A DNA stretch of 64,000 nucleotides from Hymenobacter lapidiphilus (GCF_003417065.2 NZ_QVLT01000002.1:158505-222504); one strand, 5' to 3'; shown: positions 36,790 to 46,133, counted from the stretch's first letter. Program-made: numbers and translations. The notes: generated by a model not told the origin, from the sequence alone.

Positions 36790-37515
36790 TTGGTCCAGTT
36801 TCGCACGCTCTCTATTATTATTCCCGTCTATAATGAGGCCCGTACCATTCATCAGATCTTGGATCTGCTGCGCGACCTGCGCCTGGTGAACGATATTGCC
36901 AAGGAGATAATTCTGGTGGATGATTGCTCTTCCGACCAGTCGGTGAGCACAATTGAGGCCTACGCGGCCAAATACCCCGAGCTGGCGCTGCGGCTGCTTC
37001 GCCACACCGTGAACAAGGGCAAGGGCGCGGCCCTGCACACGGGCATCCGCGAGGCTACCGGCGACTACGTTATCATTCAGGACGCCGACCTCGAATACGA
37101 CCCGGAGGAATACAACCTGCTCATCAAGCCCGTGCTGCGCGGCTTTGCCGACGTGGTGTACGGCTCGCGCTTTATGGGCGGCAACCCCCACCGCATCCTG
37201 TTTTTCTGGCACAGCATCGGCAACGCCGTGCTCACTTTCCTGTCAAACGCCTGCACCGACCTGAACCTGACGGATATGGAAACGTGCTACAAACTGTTCC
37301 GGCGCGACATCGTGCAGGGGCTGCAGTTGGAGGAGCAGCGTTTCGGCTTCGAACCCGAAGTAACGGCCAAAGTGGCCCGCGTGCCCAACGTCCGCATCTA
37401 CGAGGTGGGCATCAGCTACTACGGCCGCACCTACGCCGAGGGCAAGAAAATCGGGTGGCGCGACGGATTTCGCGCCATCTACTGCATTATTAAGTACGGG
37501 CTGCTGGGCGGGTAA
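36790..37515 (+). CDS. Family 2 glycosyltransferase (dolichol-phosphate-mannose-synthase type)
   Basis: A 241-residue GT2 enzyme that would transfer a sugar from a nucleotide donor to a lipid carrier. GT-A fold motifs: [53 protein letters not shown] (DXD-like), VYGSRF, and [12 protein letters not shown]. No membrane tail. The start is chosen as TTG 36790 because it follows the promoter and gives the standard short N-terminus; longer in-frame starts cross the -7 element. The next gene encodes a membrane protein that may use its product. Confidence 0.92.
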   Translation: MVQFRTLSIIIPVYNEARTIHQILDLLRDLRLVNDIAKEIILVDDCSSDQSVSTIEAYAAKYPELALRLLRHTVNKGKGAALHTGIREATGDYVIIQDADLEYDPEEYNLLIKPVLRGFADVVYGSRFMGGNPHRILFFWHSIGNAVLTFLSNACTDLNLTDMETCYKLFRRDIVQGLQLEEQRFGFEPEVTAKVARVPNVRIYEVGISYYGRTYAEGKKIGWRDGFRAIYCIIKYGLLGG

Positions 37516-37592
37516 TCCCGCGGCCCGGCCGCCGGCCGCCCTGGTTTAAGCGGCCGCATCAGGCGGCTTCCCTCTGTCGCTCCATCTTCTCT

Positions 37593-39431
37593 ATGCTGCT
37601 ATCGAAACGCTACGCTACGCGCCTGCCGCTGTACCTGGCCATTGCCACCATGCTTGCCCTGCTGGCCCTGGCCTGGCATTTTTATGTGGAGCGCACGGCC
37701 TACTACGACCTGGCCTACCACCTGTTCTACTACCTGAAGGACAAGGCGCTGTTCGTGCAGAACCGGCGCTTCGCGGCCATTGTCACGCAGCTGCCCACGC
37801 TGCTGGCCATTAAGGCTGGGTTGCCGCTCGATGTGGTGATGCGGCTGTACTCGGTGGCGTTTATCGGCTACTATCTGGCCGTGCTGCTGGCCTGCGCCTA
37901 CTGGCTGCGCAATGAGCAGGTGGCGCTGGTAATGGCGCTGTGCTACGTATTGCTGACTTCGCACACATTCTATTGGGCGCAGTCGGAGCTGCCGCAGGGG
38001 CTGGCAGCGCTGCTGCTCTACTACGCCGGTATTTCGCGGCAGCTGCCGCTGCAGCGGCGCTTCAGTACCCTGGCGCTGGCCACGCTTATTCCGGTGGCCA
38101 TTTTCGCCCACCCGCTGCTGCTGCTGGGCTTCCTGTTTATGTGGAGCTACGACTGGTTGCTGAATCAGCGCTTCCGCGACCCGCTCTATTACGGCCTGTT
38201 GGTGGTGGGGCTGGCCAGCTATGCGCTGCGGGTGCTGCTTACGCCGCCTGGCTCGTACGAAACCACGCAGATGACCTTCGGCCCCAACCTGAAGCGGTAC
38301 TTCCCCGACTACTTCTCGCTGAATAGCTTCGATACGTTCTGGGAGCTGTGCCGCACCGAGTTCGTGGCCCTGCCGGTGCTGCTGCTGGTGCTAACGGTGT
38401 TTTACCTGCGAAAAGGCACCCTTCTGGCGCTGCTGCGGCTGCTGCTGATGTGGGGCTTCGTGGTGGGCTACGTGTTCATTATCAGCGTAACCCGCGCCGA
38501 GTACACGGAGCTGTCTTACCTGGAAAACTTCTACATGCCCCTCACGCTATTCGTGGCTATACCGCTGGCGCTGGAGTTGCTGCCCGCCCTGGAAGGCCGC
38601 TGGCCCCGCTGGGCGCCGGTAGCGGTGGCGGGGCTGCTGGCGGTGGTACTGGTGGCCCGGGTAAGCCTTGTCTGGCAGCGCCACCCGCCTTACACTGCTT
38701 ATCAGCAGTGGATTACGCACGTGTTGGCCTACACCAGGCAGTTTCCCGAGGGCAAGTTTCTGCTCTACCCCGATAACATCGACCCGCACCAGATTCGGGC
38801 GGGCTGGCCTTGGTGGGCCCTGGCCAGCGAAACGCTGATTCGCAGCGCCCAGCAAAGCCCCGATTCGGTGCAGACTATCCGCGTGGGCTGGGATATTGAT
38901 GGGCTGGCGCAGCAGGGCAGCCAACCCGGGGTGCTGCTGGGGCCCTTCGAGGCGCTGCCCGCGGCCGAAATGCCCACCCGCTACGTGCGGTTTCCGTCCA
39001 CCACTATCTACCGCCGGCTCAACTCCGCACCGCCGCAGGAGCCGGCCGAGCTGGCTGCCTACATCGAGGCCAACCGCAGCGTAACGCTCAGCCTGCCCGA
39101 TACAGCGCCGGCCCGCTGGACGGCCGGCGAGCAGCACACCATTCGGGTGCGCGTTTCCGTGCCGCCGGCCAACCGGCCGCTGCACTCGGCAATCTGGGTT
39201 GAGCACCCCACAATGTTGCGCACCGCCTTCTACCGCAATGGCGACTGGCCGGCCGATGCCATGCCGGTGCCCACGCCACTGGAACTCGACGTCTGGCAGC
39301 CCTGGACCCAGACGCTGGCGTTGCAGACTCCGACCCGACCCGGCCGCTACACCTTCGAAGTCAGCCTGATCAGCCAGAACTACCGCGACTGGCCGGTGAC
39401 GCTGCGCTTTCCGGTGGAGGTGACACCGTAA
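37593..39431 (+). CDS. Polytopic membrane protein, possible lipid-linked sugar transferase
   Basis: A 612-residue protein. Residues 1-365 contain about 9-10 membrane segments; an acidic/aromatic loop after the first (FYVERTAYYDLAYHLFYYLKD) resembles the first extracytoplasmic loop of GT-C glycosyltransferases, which carry an acidic catalytic residue there. Residues about 370-612 form a soluble domain ending in a beta-rich part (RPGRYTFEVSLISQNYRDWPVTLRFPVEV). Adjacent to a GT2 gene that could make its lipid-linked donor. Function inferred from topology only. Confidence 0.6.
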   Translation: MLLSKRYATRLPLYLAIATMLALLALAWHFYVERTAYYDLAYHLFYYLKDKALFVQNRRFAAIVTQLPTLLAIKAGLPLDVVMRLYSVAFIGYYLAVLLACAYWLRNEQVALVMALCYVLLTSHTFYWAQSELPQGLAALLLYYAGISRQLPLQRRFSTLALATLIPVAIFAHPLLLLGFLFMWSYDWLLNQRFRDPLYYGLLVVGLASYALRVLLTPPGSYETTQMTFGPNLKRYFPDYFSLNSFDTFWELCRTEFVALPVLLLVLTVFYLRKGTLLALLRLLLMWGFVVGYVFIISVTRAEYTELSYLENFYMPLTLFVAIPLALELLPALEGRWPRWAPVAVAGLLAVVLVARVSLVWQRHPPYTAYQQWITHVLAYTRQFPEGKFLLYPDNIDPHQIRAGWPWWALASETLIRSAQQSPDSVQTIRVGWDIDGLAQQGSQPGVLLGPFEALPAAEMPTRYVRFPSTTIYRRLNSAPPQEPAELAAYIEANRSVTLSLPDTAPARWTAGEQHTIRVRVSVPPANRPLHSAIWVEHPTMLRTAFYRNGDWPADAMPVPTPLELDVWQPWTQTLALQTPTRPGRYTFEVSLISQNYRDWPVTLRFPVEVTP

Positions 39432-39451
39432 GCAGGGCCCGACCGCTCGAC

Positions 39452-39494
39452 AAGGCAACAGGCCGTTATGCACTGCATAACGGCCTGTTGCCTT
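39452..39494. terminator. Bidirectional terminator
   Basis: Stem AAGGCAACAGGCCGTTATGC paired with its complement ending TTGCCTT, short loop, between convergent genes. Confidence 0.9.
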
Positions 39495-39519
39495 TGTGTT
39501 TAGCCGATTATGACTGCCT

Positions 39520-40058
39520 TTACTCGATAGCCTTTATGGTAATGTCATCGACGTAGACCGGAGAGGTGGCGTTGGAGCGCCACAGAAATACTTTCAGGTG
39601 CTGGGTGGGCTTTACACTGTCGGGCAGTACGATGGTTTTGGCAACTTTCACCCATTTCTTATGCACCTTGGCCGCCTCCTGCAGCTTGATGCCGTCGCCG
39701 AACAGCTCCGTATTATCAGTGGCAGAATTGACTAGCTGCACACCCAGCTCGGCGGTCGAGTTGTCGTCGGTCAGGTACACCCACGCCTCCACTTCCACGC
39801 TGTGCGGCCGGAATGAGACGGTCCGGTACAGGGGCGCGTTGAACGTCAGGCTGAACTCGCGCGTGCGGTCGACGAAGATGGAATACCTACCCGAATGGGC
39901 CTGCACCTTGCTCACGGCCTCCGGGTCTCCGGCCCAGCCCAGGGCAGCCTCAAAATCGTTGTGGGTGATGAGGTTAGGGTCGGCCGCGGCGGCTTTTTTT
40001 CGGAGGAGCAGGCAGCCGCGAGCAGTAGCAACAGCAGGCTGGAAAGCAGTGGCTTCAT
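39520..40058 (-). pseudogene. Lipoprotein with carbohydrate-binding-like fold, frameshifted
   Basis: From ATG 40058 a signal MKPLLSSLLLLLLAAAC gives a lipobox near residue 17. The frame is lost in a seven-A run (39994-40000 on the plus strand); eight A would give SSEKKAAAADPNLITHNDFE and continue to the C-terminus, about 179 residues. The mature region (AHSGRYSIFVDRTREFSLTF, VEVEAWVYLTDD, KVFLWRSNATSPVYVDDITIK) has the beta-sandwich pattern of carbohydrate-binding modules. It is a tandem paralogue of the gene upstream. Ligand unknown. Confidence 0.75.
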
Positions 40059-40134
40059 AAATGCGAAGGAAGAATGACGGGAAGGGAGTAGTAAAAGGCT
40101 GGCCAGCCCAACAGCCCCGGGCCAGCCGCGCAGC

Positions 40135-40670
40135 CTACTCAAGCACCTTAATCGTCAGATCGTCGAGATACACCGGCGAAGCGGCGCCGGAGCGCCAGAG
40201 GAAAACTTTGATGCGCTGGTTGTACGTCGCGTTGGGGGGCAGAACGATTTCCTTGCTCACCTTCGTCCATTGCTTGTAGTCCTTCACCACATCGGCCAGC
40301 GCAACACCGTCGCTGAAAATCGGCTCGTTGTTCTTATCGGGGTCTATTACTTGCATTCCCAGCTGGCCGTGGCCTTATCATCGGGCAGGTATACCCAGGC
40401 TTCCACCATCAGGCCCCGCGGCTTATGCTCGCTCAGGTTGCCCAGCAGGGTGTTGTAGGTGAGGCTGAACTCGTGGTTCTGGTCTACCATAGTGGCATAT
40501 TTGCCTGAGTGCGCCTGGTCCTTGGTCAGGGCCATATCGTCGGGCAGCCAACCGGCCAGCGACTCGAAATCGTTGTGGGCAAGCACGCCGGCGTCGGCGG
40601 CGGTTTCGGAAGAGGGCGTGGAGCAGGCTGCCAAGCTCAGGGCCAGGCCTAGGTAAAACAGGGGTTTCAT
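40135..40670 (-). pseudogene. Lipoprotein paralogue, frameshifted
   Basis: From ATG 40670: signal MKPLFYLGLALSLAAC, then HNDFESLAGW, AHSGKYATMVDQNHEFSLTY and MVEAWVYLPDDKATA. The frame is lost near 40364-40366 (GCCAGCTGG; one more C restores AQLGMQVIDPDKN) and continues to VFLWRSGAASPVYLDDLTIKVLE. Repaired length about 178 residues. Same beta-sandwich pattern as the downstream gene, 76 bp away, and shared stretches such as VFLWRS and SPVY(L/V)DD. A TATTTTTG promoter element lies at 40702-40709. Confidence 0.75.
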
Positions 40671-42734
40671 ACGAAAAAGGGGAAGAGGCACGAAGAGAAA
40701 ACAAAAATAACTTAAAAAGGCGCTATCCAGTCCCAGTAGCCGAGCTGGATCTATGTCAACCACGTGGTGCAACATCTCTGCTTTTTCTGCTTGAGCAAGA
40801 AGCGCGATAAGGGGCATCATTTCGGCCGGTGCCTGTTCACGCAGTACCAAAAGCCAAGCCAGCAAGAAAGTGTATGCCGGCCGTAGTTGTTGGTTCTCAA
40901 GCCAACCGTTAACTTCCAGGTAGAGGCCGCCAACTGCCGGATAAACTTGTAGTAACTGTTCAAAATCCTCGTCAGTTAGTAGCTGACGGCTTTTTCTTAG
41001 TACACCTACACCCTGGCGTATGCTGGCATCGTCTCCCGTTTCGGCTATGCGGAGCATCAAGACAAATGCTGCCGGCAGCCGCACTGGCGCATAGGCATCC
41101 TGCAGGTAAAGAGTAATTTCTGATGATGGCAGAGCCTCCAGTAATTGACGAATATCCGCGCTTGGAATCAGCCCCAAAGTCCACAGCTTGACCTGGAAAA
41201 ATGTGCTACACCCATGCAAAGCAAGCTCTGTAGCCAGTGCTGCCAAGGCTTCGTTGCTTGTTTTCTGACATAGCTTGAGAAGCTTAACCAACTGCACGAA
41301 ATTGTCCTCAGTATCTACAGTCCCTAGCTCTTGAAACAGTTGCGGGGCTACCACCGCATCTATCTCTGGAATGCCATAAGCCAGCAAAGGCATCAGGTGG
41401 TCGGCTGGTGTGTCAGCGCTCAGGGATACTACGAATGCTGGTATCGGTAGAATGAGGTGCAACGCTTGCCATACTAACTCCGCCAGTCCTGTTATTTCTA
41501 GCGAAGCCAGGTAGCGCACCAGCCACATTGCTTTCTGTGTGGACTCTTCGTCACCCGTGTTTAAAATGGCCGCCTCATAGCCAAAGCCATCGAGCGCCGG
41601 TAAGTACCGGCAATCGTCCAAAAGTCGTTTCCCCGACTCAGTTTCAACTGATTCTAATACCCTTGCGTATGACCACCGCGCTGAAAAAAAGCCTTTAAAA
41701 TGGGGCAGGGGCAAATGCTTCAGCAGTAGTGTGCCCCGCAGGTCAAAACCGTAATCAGCACTCCCCGTCAATTCCGGCGCTGCCTCCTTATAGAAATTGA
41801 GTACCTCCTCCGGCACGACCTCGGCCAGCCCGTGGCGCTGCCACCAATACCAGGCTGCTTCTCCGGCAAGTCGCTGCCCGATAGTTTCCTGATAGCGTGC
41901 TACGTCCTGCGGCAGGTACTGCTGTACTAACTCAATTACCTGCTGTGCTTGCTCAAAGGTACTATCATGGTCAATGCGCTCAAACCAGCGATTCAGGATT
42001 GCAGCGCGTAAGCTTTCTGGACCGTGTTCCAGCAATATCTGCAGTTTCGCTTCTGTGAAGCTCCTTAGGTTTGCTCGTAGGTAGGCAACCTCGCTGGCCA
42101 ACCCCTTCACGTTCGTGGCTCGTAGCTTGGCCGGGTCCTTTGGGCTGACCGATTGCGTGAAGACTACCCACGCCCCTGTTTCAAGTGTGTTGGGCGCAGC
42201 GCTGTTAACGTGAACAAATACATCGTCAAAGCCATCCTGCTCAATAAATCCATAGCCGCTTTCTTCCTTATAGCGGACCACTTTACCGATATGACGGATT
42301 ACAGGCTCCCGTTCTGATTTCCCACTTTCTTTGGCTTTAGCCACCAGCTCGCTTACGGCTAATAATTGCTGTATTGTGACAAACTCCAGGGGCTCATTTA
42401 CCTGCTGCTGATTGCCCAGTAAGCGGCTCAGCTGAGAAACAGGGTGCCTGTATACATCAGCAACAGCTGACAAACGAATAACTGCTCCTATTGCGTGTGG
42501 TGTTTGAGAACTGCGTACTATACTCGCGGTTGGGCCTTTTCCTTCCCCTTTGTAAATACCTTCTTCAAAGCTCACTGAGTCCCCTACATGAGGTACTTGG
42601 TAATCGCTGCTGGCCAGTACCCGCTCATTGAAGTGAAAGGTTTTGTCTAGCTCTGGGCTATAGATAAAGCCGAAACCTGCTCCTTGCTGCTTAGAGCGAA
42701 AGAAAATAACGATTCCGTTGTAGCTGTTTTCCAT
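40347..42734 (-). CDS. Double cold-shock-domain protein with long helical C-terminus
   Basis: The open frame is 795 residues, but only about the first 675 look like one protein. Residues 1-68 form a CSD-like domain (GAGFGFIYSPELDKTFHFN), residues about 145-210 a second one with the RNP1-type ESGYGFIEQDGFDDVFVHVN. The rest is helical and repeat-like, without a recognised enzyme. After LLGLDSAF the frame runs, without a stop, into the complete signal peptide and body of the next lipoprotein. That is biologically unlikely; a one-base indel in the five-A run 40714-40718 would give a stop at once. GC content looks lower than in the core genes. Probably a nucleic-acid-binding island gene. Confidence 0.65.
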   Translation of the reverse strand: MENSYNGIVIFFRSKQQGAGFGFIYSPELDKTFHFNERVLASSDYQVPHVGDSVSFEEGIYKGEGKGPTASIVRSSQTPHAIGAVIRLSAVADVYRHPVSQLSRLLGNQQQVNEPLEFVTIQQLLAVSELVAKAKESGKSEREPVIRHIGKVVRYKEESGYGFIEQDGFDDVFVHVNSAAPNTLETGAWVVFTQSVSPKDPAKLRATNVKGLASEVAYLRANLRSFTEAKLQILLEHGPESLRAAILNRWFERIDHDSTFEQAQQVIELVQQYLPQDVARYQETIGQRLAGEAAWYWWQRHGLAEVVPEEVLNFYKEAAPELTGSADYGFDLRGTLLLKHLPLPHFKGFFSARWSYARVLESVETESGKRLLDDCRYLPALDGFGYEAAILNTGDEESTQKAMWLVRYLASLEITGLAELVWQALHLILPIPAFVVSLSADTPADHLMPLLAYGIPEIDAVVAPQLFQELGTVDTEDNFVQLVKLLKLCQKTSNEALAALATELALHGCSTFFQVKLWTLGLIPSADIRQLLEALPSSEITLYLQDAYAPVRLPAAFVLMLRIAETGDDASIRQGVGVLRKSRQLLTDEDFEQLLQVYPAVGGLYLEVNGWLENQQLRPAYTFLLAWLLVLREQAPAEMMPLIALLAQAEKAEMLHHVVDIDPARLLGLDSAFLSYFCFLFVPLPLFRMKPLFYLGLALSLAACSTPSSETAADAGVLAHNDFESLAGWLPDDMALTKDQAHSGKYATMVDQNHEFSLTYNTLLGNLSEHKPRGLMVEAWVYLPDDKATASWECK
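40702..40709 (-). promoter_or_regulatory. -7 element TATTTTTG for the lipoprotein pair
   Basis: Exact match on the minus strand 31 nt before ATG 40670. It lies inside the open frame of the upstream cold-shock-domain gene, which argues that that gene really ends before here. Confidence 0.5.
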
Positions 42735-42781
42735 AAATAGGGCGCGAGAGTATCAAAGCAGTTGTGAGCGTAAAAGCTGGT

Positions 42782-43053
42782 TTACATCAATGCCGCAGCC
42801 CCACTGCCCCCCAGCCGCGCCGCCAGCAGCTGCTGAAACCAGAGCCGTTTGAGCTGGGCGTTAATTTTGTCTTCGGTGAGCTTGTTGAACAGGTCCAGCT
42901 TGGTGTTCACGAACTCTTCCAGCACGTCGTCCAGTACCTCATCGAACTTGGTACGGATGTTCTGCTCCGAGTTCTGAGGGATGAAGGCCCCGGCCAGGTC
43001 GGCGTTGGCGTGATGCGGTAGAGGAAATCTATGTTAGGTCGTTGGTCAGCCAT
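42782..43053 (-). pseudogene. HsdR-like C-terminal fragment, frameshifted
   Basis: On the minus strand ATG 43053 gives MADQRPNIDFLYRI, then the frame shifts at about 43012-43016. One extra base yields HANADLAGAFIPQNSEQNI, RTKFDEVLDDVLEEFVNTKLDL and FNKLTEDKINAQLKRLWFQ to the stop at 42782. The second part resembles the C-terminal tail of some type I restriction R subunits, as far as I can recall. The piece is only about 90 residues, so it is a remnant or a small stand-alone gene. It is not a copy of any part of the HsdR at 59.6-63.1 kb. Confidence 0.45.
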
Positions 43054-43060
43054 GTTGGGG

Positions 43061-43104
43061 AACCTCACCCCCCGGCCCCTTCTCCTTGGGGAGAGGGGGA
43101 GCCG
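43061..43104. repeat. REP-like GC-rich intergenic element
   Basis: A C-rich then G-rich stretch, CCCCTTCTCCTTGGGGAGAG, forms a short hairpin between the HsdR-like fragment and the next gene. Resembles dispersed intergenic repeats. Weak call. Confidence 0.35.
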
Positions 43105-43129
43105 AGTCGGCGCGGGCGTGTTGAGTTAG

Positions 43130-44131
43130 TTACTTAAAAGTCAGAAAAGAGGACACTTGGTCGCCTTCTATAGCAGCGGGATTCTTGGCTACCAAGGCCA
43201 TAATACGGTCCTGCATTCGATGGAGCAGCTCATCGGCGTGGATGCGGAGTTCACTGTCGGCCAGGTTGTTCAAAGTCAATGTATCGGCTCTGGTGCGTAT
43301 GCTGCCGTTGGAGTTGAAATAATTGAACGAGTCATGCGAGGCCAGCCATTGATAGTTGGTGAAGATGTGGCGGTCGTGGCGCACATCGTTGCCGTCTTCG
43401 CCCCACACTACCGTAATGTTAGGCACCTGTTCGGTTTCGGCTTCCACAGCCTCCCTAATCAGGTGACGCAACTCAGTGTACGTCACCGGGTCGAGGTTTA
43501 CTTCTACCGGCTCTGGAGGCAGGGTCATCAGTACAACATTTAGCTTGCCGCACCGGCCGCGAACCAGCGCTTGGAGCAGCAAGGGCAAGTTGTGGCGCAC
43601 GGCCCATGATGGCCTGCGCAGCAAGTACCGGTCATGGATAATTAGGTCGTGGAAGGGCAGGATATGCGGCGTAAGCTGCGCCCAGGACGCAAACTGCCCT
43701 TTGCCTGCACCGATAGTAAAGGGCATTGAGAACTTGTACCGGTCGCCCCTGTGTAGGCGGCTCAGGACGGTCAGTTCCTCTCCTACCCCATCAATCAGGC
43801 ACGTACCGGCGGCTTGACACGTCGTTACCTCCGCATCATCGGCCAGCACCACCGGCCGGCGATGGGCCGTGGGCTGCGCGTAAAACGTAAGGGACACCGG
43901 CCGGTCGGGGTAGGCAGGAGCTGGAAACTTCACCTTGGGGGTATTTTTCTGCCCGGTGGTCATTTGCATGACAAACGGCCGTACGAGTGGGCTGCTATAG
44001 GCCTCCAGTGGAGTGCAGTTAATTGCTACCCCTATCTCATTACGGAGCATTTTCATGGTTTCTGCGTGGCCTAGCTGACTGTTAGTGCGCAGAAATGCCT
44101 CCAGATTAGCCTTATCAAAATAGACTGTCAT
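43130..44131 (-). CDS. Unknown partner of the adjacent ATPase, possible nuclease-like effector
   Basis: A 333-residue soluble protein that I cannot assign. Its ATG overlaps the ATPase stop codon (TAATG), so translation is coupled. Two His-Asp-Arg elements stand out: FHDLIIHDRYLLRRP near residue 165 and VRHDRHIFTNYQWLASHDSFNYF near 260. The second recalls the HDR...TNY pattern of PLD-like or related effector domains, but a true HxK motif is missing. N-terminus shows a helical LEAFLRTNSQLGHAETMKML. By context it is the effector of a two-gene ATPase defence system; this is inference. Confidence 0.6.
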   Translation of the reverse strand: MTVYFDKANLEAFLRTNSQLGHAETMKMLRNEIGVAINCTPLEAYSSPLVRPFVMQMTTGQKNTPKVKFPAPAYPDRPVSLTFYAQPTAHRRPVVLADDAEVTTCQAAGTCLIDGVGEELTVLSRLHRGDRYKFSMPFTIGAGKGQFASWAQLTPHILPFHDLIIHDRYLLRRPSWAVRHNLPLLLQALVRGRCGKLNVVLMTLPPEPVEVNLDPVTYTELRHLIREAVEAETEQVPNITVVWGEDGNDVRHDRHIFTNYQWLASHDSFNYFNSNGSIRTRADTLTLNNLADSELRIHADELLHRMQDRIMALVAKNPAAIEGDQVSSFLTFK

Positions 44132-45933
44132 TATTCAAATAGCTTAAAAGCGAGCTTGGCTGACTCATCCATCAAAAATCCTTCGCCGAACTCGTCCATG
44201 AAAATGCCATCCTTGCGCAACCGCATTTCGTGACCGTACTGCTGGCCATTGGCTTCGCTGGGCTGGTCGAGGTAATAGACTTTGAAAAGCCCCTGCTTCT
44301 TCTTGTTCTTTTCGGGATTCCGCTGTTTGAAGTCAGCAGGCAAATTGATAGGTGTTATTACCTGTCCTTCGGTTGATCCAATCCTAGCTGCAACAGCATT
44401 GTTTTGCAGCAATTTGTGATTGCCGCCAGCGTTCTTAACCAGCACCTGCGCATTACGGATAAGGTACTCAGAGTGCGTTTCAATGACGAACCGCAGGTTG
44501 TGCTTTCGAGCGGTTTCGGCGAACAGTTCGGCCAGCAAGGACTGAAAATGTGGGTGCAGATTGGCCTCCGGTTCTTCGATTAGAACGATCCGGGTCTGCC
44601 ACCTTTCGTCGAAAGTACCCGCCACACGCTGTTGCAGAATGGTAGCGATATGCAGCAGCATGGTCAGGAGTTGCCCGGCTCCGAAACCTAGGTCTGCCAA
44701 ATTAATGCGTTGATCACCACGCACTACCTCAATACGAACGGCCGCGTTGTCTATGTTAGTAATTTCCACGCTCTCGCCTATATCAAAGCGCGGCATCCAA
44801 CGCTTTAGAAACAACTGCGCCGCGTCGTCCGGAACGCTGCCGAGGCGTTGGAACCGGTCAGCCACTACATTGATTTCCGCGCCTTGCCCGCTGCTCGTTA
44901 GGTAGAGCCGGGCCTGGTGAGTACGGTTGGCGCCCAAATGTTCAACAGCAGGGAAACTGTTTTCTAGTTCCCGCCGGAACTGGCGCGCTGTGCGGTACTC
45001 CTTGCCTGTTATTTCCTGCCTACGAAACTCTTCCTCGTGCGCTTCTACTTGACGATGCATGCTCCAAGCATTCATCATCTCCTCCTGGTCATATTCTCCA
45101 TTTTCGTCCGGCGAAACTCCGAACTGATTCGCTACTTGTTCTGCCGTATACGGCACTTCTTCCACAGGTTTTCCGCTGTCAAAAGCGTGTTTATCCAGAG
45201 CGCCCTCTATAAGAACTGCCAGCGTAGGGGTGCTACCCAAATAGCGAGAAGAAATGCTGATCTGGTAGTTTATACCAGTACTTTGATCATTGGAAATAGC
45301 CTCATTTCGCAGCTGTTCCAAATACTTGGCTAGTGACTGCTGGTGCTCCATCAACAGGCGCTTCTGCTCGTCAGTATTTGCTTCAGCGTATTCCAAACTT
45401 GCCAACTCATACTCAGTATCTGCTTGCCTACGGGCATTGACTGCAGGAGAACTCATACGTATGAATTCGCGGGCAAGTGCTTCTCCCGTAACGTAATCTA
45501 AAAGCCTCTGTGACACACTCAGCTGATAGGTTTGTCCCCCATCGTTGCTGAAAAGTGTAAGCTGATCGATATCGGGCACTTCCATGTGAAAGCGGCGCAG
45601 GTAAGCCAGCTTGACCTTACTGTCGGGATCTTTCGCAAACTCGCAGGAATAGTGAATCCCATTGACCGAGTAGCCAACACGAAATACTTGGGTCTCGCTT
45701 TGCCAATTCAATAAACTCTGCCAATTGTTGATGCGGTGCCGGTTTGCCCGGGGCCCATCTAAGCGCAACACCGTCTGGTCATCCTGCTCCAGATAATCGG
45801 CCAGCACCAGAAATGCCTTAATCAGCGAAGATTTGCCGGAGTTGTTCTTGCCCGTCAGCACGGTTACCGGAGCTAGATCAAATGCGGCGGGCGTGCCGAA
45901 CACCCGGAAATTATCGAGTCGTATTTGTTGCAT
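44131..45933 (-). CDS. OLD/RecF-like ABC-type ATPase (AAA_15/AAA_21)
   Basis: A 600-residue P-loop ATPase with the SMC/RecF-like plan. Walker A GKNNSGKS at residues 28-35, a long coiled-coil/insert region from about 130 to 380, an ABC signature-like GFGAGQLL near 430, Walker B VLIEEPEANLHP near 470 and the ETHSEYLI switch near 500. A Toprim nuclease domain, as in OLD proteins, is not visible in the remaining 100 residues. ATG 45933 was chosen over an upstream alternative start as it sits directly before the ATPase fold. Overlaps its partner by one base. Confidence 0.85.
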   Translation of the reverse strand: MQQIRLDNFRVFGTPAAFDLAPVTVLTGKNNSGKSSLIKAFLVLADYLEQDDQTVLRLDGPRANRHRINNWQSLLNWQSETQVFRVGYSVNGIHYSCEFAKDPDSKVKLAYLRRFHMEVPDIDQLTLFSNDGGQTYQLSVSQRLLDYVTGEALAREFIRMSSPAVNARRQADTEYELASLEYAEANTDEQKRLLMEHQQSLAKYLEQLRNEAISNDQSTGINYQISISSRYLGSTPTLAVLIEGALDKHAFDSGKPVEEVPYTAEQVANQFGVSPDENGEYDQEEMMNAWSMHRQVEAHEEEFRRQEITGKEYRTARQFRRELENSFPAVEHLGANRTHQARLYLTSSGQGAEINVVADRFQRLGSVPDDAAQLFLKRWMPRFDIGESVEITNIDNAAVRIEVVRGDQRINLADLGFGAGQLLTMLLHIATILQQRVAGTFDERWQTRIVLIEEPEANLHPHFQSLLAELFAETARKHNLRFVIETHSEYLIRNAQVLVKNAGGNHKLLQNNAVAARIGSTEGQVITPINLPADFKQRNPEKNKKKQGLFKVYYLDQPSEANGQQYGHEMRLRKDGIFMDEFGEGFLMDESAKLAFKLFE

Positions 45934-46014
45934 GGAGTAAAGAGATGCCTCTGTTGTTGGGTGGTGTTGGTAGAAGAGATACCAGAATCTGGCCAATACA
46001 GTGAAACCCGCTAA

Positions 46015-46041
46015 CTAGCCAAAAAAGCCGTTTTGGCCTAG
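46015..46041. terminator. Possible terminator after the sigma-54 activator
   Basis: Complementary arms CTAG(G)CCAAAA and TTTTGGCTAG with a T run on the minus strand, between the activator and ATPase genes. Suggests these two are separate transcripts. Confidence 0.4.
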
Positions 46042-46133
46042 CAAGACAACAGCAGTTTATGTGGTGGAAATAGCAGAAAATGCTATTAATAAGACTCCGC
46101 TTGTCGTCAGCTGGTTACTTTGGCTGGTTGAAT

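Noticed and set aside
40347..42734. A true fusion of cold-shock protein and lipoprotein
   Set aside because: The join contains a promoter element and a complete signal peptide; an indel between two genes is simpler.
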